Source: Burkholderia ubonensis subsp. mesacidophila (GTDB taxonomy: Bacteria; Pseudomonadota; Gammaproteobacteria; Burkholderiales; Burkholderiaceae). Taken from it: DNA of 64,000 bases. Both the position numbers and the translations under genes were made by a program. This document shows positions 9,595 to 15,824 of the stretch, piece after piece (within the stretch, counting starts at the first letter, position 1; each line of letters starts with the position of its first letter). The DNA lies in NCBI RefSeq assembly GCF_002097715.1, contig NZ_CP020740.1, forward strand, positions 1 through 64,000, in the 5' to 3' direction. The notes under the pieces were generated by a model. It saw only the letters and a program-made list of their open reading frames with translations, was not told the origin of the DNA and searched no databases.

Positions 9595-9879
9595 ATGGCA
9601 AAGTATGAAGAACTACTCGCGCAACGCGATGCCCTGGAGGCGCAAATCAACGCCGTCAAAGGGGAGGCACGAATTACCGCGCTTGCAGAGGTCAAACGCA
9701 TGGTCCGCGAGTTCGATATTGCCGAGCGCGAGATCTACGGAGCCGAGCGAGTGCGGCAGCGCCGGCGACCACAGGCCAAGTACCGTGATCCCGAAACGGG
9801 CGCTACTTGGACCGGCCGTGGCCGGGCGCCGGCATGGATCAGCGGAAAGGACCGCGACGCCTTCGTGATCGAACGGTAA
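9595..9879 (+). CDS. H-NS family nucleoid-associated protein
   Basis: This 94-aa H-NS-type DNA-binding protein silences horizontally acquired, AT-richer DNA. The ATG at 9595 follows a good Shine-Dalgarno sequence (CAGGAG). The N-terminal half is a coiled-coil oligomerisation segment (MAKYEELLAQRDALEAQINAVKGEA). The C-terminus carries the H-NS DNA-binding signature as YRDPETGATWTGRGRAPAWI, the usual form in Burkholderia and relatives. Mobile elements often carry such stealth proteins to limit fitness cost. The next gene downstream lies beyond a LexA box, so this gene is probably monocistronic. Confidence 0.9.
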   Translation: MAKYEELLAQRDALEAQINAVKGEARITALAEVKRMVREFDIAEREIYGAERVRQRRRPQAKYRDPETGATWTGRGRAPAWISGKDRDAFVIER

Positions 9880-9903
9880 GTCCTCTTGCGAGTGTGAGCG
9901 GCA

Positions 9904-9919
9904 CTGTATACATTTACAG
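9904..9919. promoter_or_regulatory. LexA (SOS) box
   Basis: CTGTATACATTTACAG matches the CTGT-N8-ACAG LexA operator and is flanked by symmetric GCA and TGC, giving a longer palindrome. It lies 55 bp before the ATG at 9975 and 24 bp after the H-NS stop, so it should govern the gene at 9975 and perhaps the recombinase after it. Confidence 0.8.
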
Positions 9920-9974
9920 TGCCGTGCTTTTTCACTCTCCCTCCCCGTGCCTTCACATGTTGGCGGCATCCACT

Positions 9975-10367
9975 ATGTACCAAGAACAGGCCCACGTGGA
10001 CGTCGATCTCGTCCAGTTCGAGCATGCAGTCAACCGCGCGACCCAGGACCTGCAGCGCATAGTTGCCGCACTCGCGCGGCGCTATCTCGACGTCTTCCCC
10101 CGCGCCGGCGATCCGCGCCAGCTCAGCTGGCGCGAGCTGCTCGAGATCGAGGAACAGGCATTCTCCGATCTTGCCTTTCAGAGTCGCAATCCTCCGGTGA
10201 GCATCGACGCGCTTCCGCGCATCGGGCCAGCCACGATGCCGGGCACCGATCTGAGCGGACTGATTGACTGGAGCCAGTCCGACCCATCGCTGCCGGTTGT
10301 CTATCGGTGCGTCCGGGAGATTTTGTTTGCCGCTCCCACGTCCGAGCATGGTACGGATGCGGTGTGA
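9975..10367 (+). CDS. Unknown protein under a LexA box
   Basis: This 130-aa soluble protein belongs to no family I recognise. The ATG at 9975 (MYQEQAHVDVDLVQ) is preferred because a GGCGG ribosome-binding site precedes it and because it lies downstream of the LexA box at 9904-9919; an upstream ATG at 9957 has no such site. The N-terminal half is helical (FEHAVNRATQDLQRIVAALARRYLDVF), and the C-terminus ends FAAPTSEHGTDAV. Its placement implies induction by DNA damage. It is followed about 210 bp later by the recombinase-like gene. A role in the element's stress response is inference. Confidence 0.7.
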   Translation: MYQEQAHVDVDLVQFEHAVNRATQDLQRIVAALARRYLDVFPRAGDPRQLSWRELLEIEEQAFSDLAFQSRNPPVSIDALPRIGPATMPGTDLSGLIDWSQSDPSLPVVYRCVREILFAAPTSEHGTDAV

Positions 10368-10580
10368 GCGATCCGCTTACACAATCGTTCCATGCGCACG
10401 GCAAGCCGCGGTCCGTGCGGACTCCGGCCAAACTGGACCGGCGAGCGCTGGCCGCGTGCCCGCGCGCACGCAGAAGGCCGAAGTCAGGTGAAGGAACGCC
10501 CCTCCCATCTGCTGACAAAGGACGCGAATCGGAGATTCGCGATATGCTTGGGGTAGGCAATATTCAGTATATAAGATCGA

Positions 10581-11510
10581 ATGGACGAACCGACTCTCTG
10601 GCTGTCGGCACCGACCGAGGCCTACCAGCAGTGGCAGCGCACCGAAGCGGCTGGTGCCGATCGGCGCATGTTTTCGCCACGGTCTATCGTCCAACACGAG
10701 GCCATGTTCGAGCGCTTCATGCGCCACCTTGCGGCCGCCAAGCGGTCGCTGGCCACCTACGGCCCGGACCACCTCGAATCGTTCTTTGCTGACCTGGACC
10801 GCCGGTGCAAACCCGGCACGACGACCCGCCTGCGCTACCAGAAGCTCCTCGACCGGCTCGGCCGGCACTTGGTCAACGTCGGTGTGCGGAAAACCAATCC
10901 CGCAGCCGCTTATGCCCTGACCCAGACGTGGCCGGAGGACGAACCCGTCCCGGTGTACCTTCTCGAGGCCGACGATTTGCGCCTACAAGCGGCAATTCGC
11001 GCCATCGACGGGCTCGACGATCGCGCGTTGCGCAACCGAGCCATCGTTGGTCTTTTGCTGTCGACCGGTATCACCGCGCAGGAAATTCGGCAGGCGACCG
11101 CCCTCGACCTCGACCTGTCGCCGGCACGGCCACACATCCAGATTCCCAAGCGGGGCGCGCGCGAGGCGCGTCGAATCGGCCTTGAGGAATTTGCCAAGCC
11201 GGTTCTGGAGCGGTGGCGGAATAACACGACAACGGCCGTCAATGCGCTGCTGTTTCCGTCGCCCCGTGCCGGCGGGCTGATGACGGATGAGATGCTCGGC
11301 CGCATCGTTCGCGAAGAGCTTCTCGCGGTCGACATTCGCGTTCCCGACATGGGCCCGCGCACCCTTCGCAACACCTATGCACGGCGCCTGCTACTCGCCG
11401 GCCGAAGCAACGACGACGTCATGCGCTTGCTAGGCCTCAGCAGCCAGCGGACGGTGATCCGAATTCGAGCGACCCTCCAGTCTTCATCGCAATCTGCGGT
11501 CGCGACTTGA
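10581..11510 (+). CDS. Tyrosine recombinase homologue with degraded active site
   Basis: This 309-aa protein has the two-domain layout of XerC/phage integrases: a SAM-like core-binding domain (about 30-115) and a catalytic-type domain (about 125-300). Motif spacing is kept, but residues are not. The first arginine (TGLR in active enzymes) is TGIT, the box II HxLRH is RTLRN, the following LLGHS is LLGLS, and no tyrosine stands where the nucleophile should be (TVIRIRATLQ). Only Arg263 and some lysines remain. It is therefore unlikely to cut DNA alone and may act as a DNA-binding protein or partner. The terminator at 11537 ends its transcript. Confidence 0.75.
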   Translation: MDEPTLWLSAPTEAYQQWQRTEAAGADRRMFSPRSIVQHEAMFERFMRHLAAAKRSLATYGPDHLESFFADLDRRCKPGTTTRLRYQKLLDRLGRHLVNVGVRKTNPAAAYALTQTWPEDEPVPVYLLEADDLRLQAAIRAIDGLDDRALRNRAIVGLLLSTGITAQEIRQATALDLDLSPARPHIQIPKRGAREARRIGLEEFAKPVLERWRNNTTTAVNALLFPSPRAGGLMTDEMLGRIVREELLAVDIRVPDMGPRTLRNTYARRLLLAGRSNDDVMRLLGLSSQRTVIRIRATLQSSSQSAVAT

Positions 11511-11536
11511 CTTCGCAGCCGCCTCGATAGCCTGAA

Positions 11537-11563
11537 GAAGCCAGCACTGACGCTGGCTTCTTT
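11537..11563 (+). terminator. Intrinsic terminator after the recombinase homologue
   Basis: GAAGCCAGC-ACTGAC-GCTGGCTTC followed by TTT. It ends only 18 bp before the next start codon, so read-through from it may also supply the gene at 11581. Confidence 0.7.
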
Positions 11564-11580
11564 GCTATCGGAGCAATCTT

Positions 11581-12060
11581 ATGGATTACGTAACACGGTA
11601 CACCGACCTCATCTACTCCGCGAACGGCGCCATCGCGTTCTGCCGCTACAGGTTGCTCACGTTCAATTCCGATCCGACTCAGGTCGTCGTTCAAATCGAC
11701 AACCACCTAGGCTCGAAGGACGCCCTGATTGCGGATCACCGAATCCGGGACGCGATCCTCAATCGAATCGCCGATCGCGAGCTGCAGGGCGTTCCGTTCG
11801 CCATGCTCTCCGTTGCGCTCACCGCCGACAGCGTGCACCACGTCCTCTTCATCGAGCCGGATCTCGAAGACTACATTCATCGCGGCTACCCATACCAACA
11901 AACCCCTGAACGTGCTGCTCGGGGCCGCCATATCGAGCGAATTTCGATCGATTCACGCAATCTGGTGATCGGCCGGGCGCGAATTCAAACGGCACACGCC
12001 ACACCTACCCCACCGGACGCTGACTTCGCAGCAATCCTCAACCGGCCAGCCAGTGTGTAG
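11581..12060 (+). CDS. Unknown protein
   Basis: This 159-aa soluble protein of unknown family starts at an ATG with a CGGAG ribosome-binding site 8 bp upstream. It reads MDYVTRYTDLIYSANGAIAFCRYRLL, has a VVVQIDNHLGSKDALIADHRI core and a proline-rich tail (HATPTPPDADF). No signal peptide or membrane segment was seen. A terminator hairpin sits just before the ribosome-binding site, an arrangement repeated through the window. Nothing in the neighbourhood fixes its function. Confidence 0.6.
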   Translation: MDYVTRYTDLIYSANGAIAFCRYRLLTFNSDPTQVVVQIDNHLGSKDALIADHRIRDAILNRIADRELQGVPFAMLSVALTADSVHHVLFIEPDLEDYIHRGYPYQQTPERAARGRHIERISIDSRNLVIGRARIQTAHATPTPPDADFAAILNRPASV

Positions 12061-12460
12061 GAGGCCGGCCCCCGAATAGACGACAACGGCTCATCGCGGA
12101 CGCTCGGCCGCTTCCCGCCGTCCGCGTTCGACCAACTTCTGCCCTCAGGCACCCGGCGCCACCAGAGAATATTTTTGCCAAGGTGGTGAAACAGATCGAG
12201 GCATTGCCGCATAGGCTCGTTAGGGGCACACCCGTGCCCTCCTTCCTGACAAGGTGAAACACCATAGTTCCGTACTGGAGCTTGTAACCGCCGCGATTAA
12301 AGCAATGACCCTTATCGCGAGTGAGCTGGTCCCACACCCGGGGAACCGGCGCCGCGACGTGCACGTGGCAATGGCATGCGCACGTCACATCTTCGCGATC
12401 AGATTTGCCTACGCGTGGGGACTTTGACGTCGTGACCCGCGACTACGTCGACTCCCGAGC
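12061..12460. other. Intergenic region without a convincing gene
   Basis: About 400 bp between a plus-strand gene and the convergent minus-strand DndC-like gene. Open frames here are short, cysteine- and histidine-rich translations without a ribosome-binding site. I see no repeat or RNA gene. Confidence 0.5.
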
Positions 12461-12490
12461 AAAAAAAAAGCCCGACACGCGTGTCGGGCT
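12461..12490 (-). terminator. Intrinsic terminator of the DndC-like gene
   Basis: On the minus strand, AAGCCCGACACGCGTGTCGGGC is followed by nine T, 20 bp past the stop codon at 12511. Confidence 0.9.
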
Positions 12491-12510
12491 TGGTTCAAGA
12501 CATTATCGCG

Positions 12511-14313
12511 TCACACCGCCTGAGAAAACAGGTCAACGGGCGCGAGGCTCAGCATTGTGAGGTGTTCCGTGTTCGAAATCGCATGGTCGATCAGATGACG
12601 ATCCAGCTCCGCCGGCGTCAGGTTGAGCCGCTCGGCGAGGTTTGCGAAGTACTGCCCTCGCTTCGCCATCTCCTGATACCGCCCGGCCATCCCCTCCGGA
12701 AGCTGCAGCAAGCCTTCGTTCAGCCAAAACCGGGCCGATTCCATCCCCTTGTGCTGCTGCGCTTTCACCAACCAGTCCATGCCGAAGCTGCACGTCACAA
12801 ACGCACATGCCGCCTCGGCGTTGACGTCGCACTGGTCGCTCTCTTCGAAATAGACGATCTGCTCGCCGGCCCTCGTTCGCGCATATCGACTCGGCCGGTC
12901 CGGATGACGATAGCGATTCCACTGTTCCGCGGCGTAGTCGCGAAGGCCATCCGCCGGCACCTCCGCGTCGTACGCTCCGACGTAGAACCACCCGTGGTGC
13001 GGGATATCAGTCTTCGGCAGCGGATCGAGGACCGGAACATGGTAGCGCCGTCCGAGGCGATGCACGTCGAACCAGGTCGACAGTGCTGGAAACGCGTGCG
13101 GCGCATACTGGTGCATAGAGAGATAGAAATCGATCGCCACCAGCTGCGCCGGCGTGACCATCTCGAACTGCACGTCGCAGAGCGCGCGGTTTTCCGGCGT
13201 GTCCGGTATCTCGCCTGCAACCAGATCGCCCTCATGCCGATCAGCACGCTCAACTTCCAGCGCGTCGAGCGTGAGCAGATACTGCAGCAATCGGATGCGC
13301 TCCAGATACGACAGTACATCCGGCTTGACCGCCAGATACCCGGCATCGCTCACCTTTCGGCCAACGAGCTCGCGGCGGCGGAGATCCCACTGCACCGCGA
13401 CCAGATAGTTCCGGAAGCGATTGAGGCCCTCCAGATGTTGGTGACTCGCTTCCTTCACCATTGACTCCATCGAGCGATCCCGCTCGCCTGTCACGCAGCA
13501 GAACGAGCAACCGAATCGCGAGCCGCACGCGGCACGTGCGCCGCCCTCGCCGAGAATCACGCCGCACGTTCCCTCGTTTCCCGCGCGATACAGATCGGAC
13601 AGGCGACGCACCGACTCGCCAGACACCGGCGACGAAAATGGTCGGTCAGAATCTTCCGCGAACAGCGCGAGCATTGACCAAATGCAGTCGGTTGACCACT
13701 CGGCGACCGGCGAAATTGTCAGAAACCCATCCGCATTCCGGACGGGTCTCAGCGCACTCTCATTGCGGCCGACCATGGCCGCGGATCGACTACCGCTTTC
13801 GCCGAACCGATTGCCGAGCACCGTGATCACTTCGCTGCTTCCCCTGGCGGCCGCGGATCGCTCGAGCGAGACGCGCAACCGATTCTGTGGCTCGACCTTC
13901 CAGTCGGACGCACATGCGCGTATCCGCTTACCGTTCTTCACCCCATTCTCCGGAGTGCGGGGAAGCGTCCCGCGCCCGATCGTCGCAACAACAAACTGCG
14001 ACGCCAGGGACGGCTTGGCGACGTGCACGGATACTGGCGCACCGGCATCCGCGTAGGCGTCGCGGATCTCGTCCAATATCGCCTGGAGATGCCAATGCAT
14101 GCTCGGATTCTCGATCGTAGTGTCTGCACTCGTCACGAAGTGCTCGCGCGAAGCGTCGCCGCCGGCGCGCCGGATGGCTTCCAGCATGAGGATCGCAGTA
14201 CACGTCGAATCCTTCCCCCCGCTCAGCGCGCACGAAAGCGTGTACCCCCGACTAATCAGGGCGGCGAGCGAGTCAATTGCCAACTCCATCTTTTTCTGGA
14301 TTTCGAGATGCAT
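12511..14313 (-). CDS. DndC-like PAPS reductase/ATP pyrophosphatase family enzyme
   Basis: This 600-aa protein has the PP-loop SGGKDS at residues 31-36. A cysteine cluster C250, C263, C269 and C272/C273 (in GTCGVI and RFGCSFCCVTGERDRS) closely follows the pattern of DndC, which activates sulfur for DNA phosphorothioation with a 4Fe-4S cluster. DndC enzymes are usually about 500 aa, so this one carries an extra C-terminal region of about 200 aa. No DndA, B, D or E homologue is adjacent, so its acceptor is unknown. The start ATG follows AAAGGAAGAG. A GGGA/TCCC leader hairpin lies upstream at 14343-14369. It could alternatively modify RNA or a small molecule. Confidence 0.75.
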   Translation of the reverse strand: MHLEIQKKMELAIDSLAALISRGYTLSCALSGGKDSTCTAILMLEAIRRAGGDASREHFVTSADTTIENPSMHWHLQAILDEIRDAYADAGAPVSVHVAKPSLASQFVVATIGRGTLPRTPENGVKNGKRIRACASDWKVEPQNRLRVSLERSAAARGSSEVITVLGNRFGESGSRSAAMVGRNESALRPVRNADGFLTISPVAEWSTDCIWSMLALFAEDSDRPFSSPVSGESVRRLSDLYRAGNEGTCGVILGEGGARAACGSRFGCSFCCVTGERDRSMESMVKEASHQHLEGLNRFRNYLVAVQWDLRRRELVGRKVSDAGYLAVKPDVLSYLERIRLLQYLLTLDALEVERADRHEGDLVAGEIPDTPENRALCDVQFEMVTPAQLVAIDFYLSMHQYAPHAFPALSTWFDVHRLGRRYHVPVLDPLPKTDIPHHGWFYVGAYDAEVPADGLRDYAAEQWNRYRHPDRPSRYARTRAGEQIVYFEESDQCDVNAEAACAFVTCSFGMDWLVKAQQHKGMESARFWLNEGLLQLPEGMAGRYQEMAKRGQYFANLAERLNLTPAELDRHLIDHAISNTEHLTMLSLAPVDLFSQAV

Positions 14314-14342
14314 AGTCTCTTCCTTTGATGCACGAGAACAGC

Positions 14343-14369
14343 CCCGTGCGGGATCTATTCCCGCACGGG
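14343..14369 (-). promoter_or_regulatory. GGGA/TCCC leader hairpin before the DndC-like gene
   Basis: The transcript would form CCCGTGCGGGA-ATAGA-TCCCGCACGGG, 30 bp before the start codon. It belongs to the conserved hairpin III family described in the findings. Confidence 0.6.
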
Positions 14370-14383
14370 TTGCACATCAAGCG

Positions 14384-14749
14384 TCAGGCATCGCCGGAGA
14401 CCGGCACCAGAAACGCAGCGTCAATCTCTTCTACGTCAGGTTCGTCCCCAAACAACCCCGCATCAAACTCGCCCCTCGTTGAACAAGTCGCGCCAACGCG
14501 CTTCAGGTAGAACCTGTCCTTGGGAAGCGTGTTGAGGAACTGCTGGACGGCAAGCTCTTCAACCATATCCGGCGAAAGGCCCGTACCAACGAAATCATCA
14601 GGTTGCAATGGCGTGAGGTAGCTCTCGTAGACAACGAGACATCCACGCTTGTCCGCCGCAGCAATGTTCCCCGTCAAGCATTTCGGCGCGTCGCCCAAGA
14701 ACTGCACACCGGGAGCAAACACAACATACGTCATAGTACGAAAGGACAT
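14384..14749 (-). CDS. Unknown protein upstream of the DndC-like gene
   Basis: This 121-aa acidic protein starts at the ATG at 14749, directly preceded by GGAGTAGGAGG; the frame extends further upstream but looks non-coding there. It reads MSFRTMTYVVFAPGVQFLGDAPKCLTGNIAA and contains a segment LVVYESYLTPLQPDDFVGTGLSPDMVEELAVQ. It ends 70 bp before the DndC-like start, so the pair is probably one unit separated by the hairpin at 14343-14369. No family recognised. Confidence 0.6.
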   Translation of the reverse strand: MSFRTMTYVVFAPGVQFLGDAPKCLTGNIAAADKRGCLVVYESYLTPLQPDDFVGTGLSPDMVEELAVQQFLNTLPKDRFYLKRVGATCSTRGEFDAGLFGDEPDVEEIDAAFLVPVSGDA

Positions 14750-14778
14750 CCTCCTACTCCTCTGAAGGCGAGCGGCGG

Positions 14779-14805
14779 CCCTTGACGGGGCCAGCCCCTC
14801 AAGGG
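14779..14805 (-). promoter_or_regulatory. Leader hairpin (hairpin III family)
   Basis: The transcript would fold CCCTTGAGGGGC-TG-GCCCCGTCAAGGG, 30 bp upstream of the ATG at 14749, in the same position as in the other leaders. Hairpin I (GCGTC/GACGC) is not present here. Confidence 0.55.
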
Positions 14806-14971
14806 TCAAAATTCAAATGAACTTCAAGGCGCGAAACGGGCGCGCTCATTTTCGAGCGCCGGTTCTGTAGAGGCAGCGCTATCGATTAGTCAACGCGTCC
14901 TCGACGTCGCGCGCTGTTACGGTCAGGATCCAGCGATCGCTTTCCTTCCGAGGCCATTTAACAAACTCGGC

Positions 14972-15286
14972 TTATCCCTCCTTCTGCGGGGCAGCTGAAC
15001 TGCCCGCCGCAACGAGAAAATCGACGCGATCAGCGGGAATGCGAAGTTGCGACCGACAGGATTGAAGGATGCTCTTGACCGCCGAAAGCCCGACGTACGC
15101 CGGGGCGTCGATCACCGTCAACGCGTGCAGCGCAACATCGCGCACTGACGTGTTGTCGGCCTGATCAGAAATGATCGAGAGCGTGGCCAAACGCGCCCGA
15201 ACCGACAGCGCATCGAACGAATCACGAGCGTTTGTCGGCAGGACATCCGACGAAAGATGAAAAAGATCGATATTCAAAAGTGGCAT
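14972..15286 (-). CDS. Unknown small protein
   Basis: This 104-aa protein begins MPLLNIDLFHLSSDVLPTNARDSFDAL and is mostly helical (RARLATLSIISDQADNTSVRDVALHAL). No family recognised. A terminator-like hairpin with a T-run ends about 12 bp before its ATG, leaving no room for a separate promoter. It is therefore probably expressed by read-through from the genes to its right. The codon pattern and the conserved leader layout support it as real. Confidence 0.55.
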   Translation of the reverse strand: MPLLNIDLFHLSSDVLPTNARDSFDALSVRARLATLSIISDQADNTSVRDVALHALTVIDAPAYVGLSAVKSILQSCRSQLRIPADRVDFLVAAGSSAAPQKEG

Positions 15287-15297
15287 TCAGGGATCTC

Positions 15298-15330
15298 AAA
15301 AAAAGCCCCACCCTCTTGCGAGAGCGGGGC
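15298..15330 (-). terminator. Terminator-like hairpin directly before a start codon (possible attenuator)
   Basis: Minus-strand GCCCCGCTCTC-GCAA-GAGGGTGGGGC followed by seven T, between the stop at 15345 and the start at 15286. Confidence 0.75.
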
Positions 15331-15344
15331 CGACTATCAGGGGG

Positions 15345-15542
15345 TTAGATGCAGGGTTTGGGGTGCCCTGCTGGAAAGGTGTGGAGTTGGCCATCCTTGC
15401 AGATGACCGCGTCCGTTTTCATGGCCGGCCGCTTATCCACAGCGGCCTGCGCAGCCACCGCATACCGATAGGCCGGCGCCGGCGACTGCGCACTGCCGTG
15501 CATCGCAATCAACAGCATCACCAGGTTCGTCATCTCGTTCAT
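15345..15542 (-). CDS. Small protein with hydrophobic N-terminus
   Basis: This 65-aa protein starts at an ATG with GGAGGAACG just upstream. The N-terminal MNEMTNLVMLLIAMHGSAQSPAP could be a short signal or membrane segment. The rest ends DAVICKDGQLHTFPAGHPKPCI, with two cysteines. No family recognised. It lies between two other small genes in the unit downstream of sbcC. Confidence 0.5.
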   Translation of the reverse strand: MNEMTNLVMLLIAMHGSAQSPAPAYRYAVAAQAAVDKRPAMKTDAVICKDGQLHTFPAGHPKPCI

Positions 15543-15564
15543 CGAGCGTTCCTCCGTCGGTGAA

Positions 15565-15741
15565 TCAGCACGCGGCGACGGCCGTAGCCGCCACCGTTAC
15601 CCAACGCCCGTTGACGAGCACGTCGCGCAGGCGCGAACCGTTCAGCTCGTAGACGTGCTCCGTGCCCATGCGAATCGGCTTCGGGCGGACATTGACCGTC
15701 AGGCTTCGAACCAGAGCGGCCGATTTGGACTTCAGTTTCAT
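15565..15741 (-). CDS. Small basic protein
   Basis: This 58-aa protein starts at the ATG at 15741 (MKLKSKSAALVRSLTVNVRPK), not at the longer open frame, because the upstream codons form the leader hairpins. It contains GTEHVYELNGSRLRDVLVNGRWVTV. No family recognised. Its ribosome-binding site GAGGAA lies inside a perfect 10-bp stem (15743-15752 with 15769-15778), implying translational control. Confidence 0.5.
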   Translation of the reverse strand: MKLKSKSAALVRSLTVNVRPKPIRMGTEHVYELNGSRLRDVLVNGRWVTVAATAVAAC

Positions 15742-15742
15742 A

Positions 15743-15805
15743 GCGTTCCTCGGAATGAAAAAAAAAGGCGAGGAACGCCCCTGCGGGGAACGTTCCCCGC
15801 CAGGG
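15743..15805 (-). promoter_or_regulatory. Structured 5' leader with buried ribosome-binding site
   Basis: In transcript order there is a GGGGA/TCCCC hairpin (15779-15805), then GCGTTCCTCG pairing with CGAGGAACGC across a T-rich loop. The second stem contains the Shine-Dalgarno sequence and ends one base before the ATG. Confidence 0.7.
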
Positions 15806-15824
15806 TTAAAAAATGTTTGCTGCA

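Noticed and set aside
9285..9701. Minus-strand frame overlapping the H-NS gene
   Set aside because: Ser-rich antisense translation; the H-NS gene is certain.
12038..12388. Minus-strand frame of 116 codons after the gene at 11581
   Set aside because: Cys/His-scattered translation, no ribosome-binding site, overlaps the end of a better gene.
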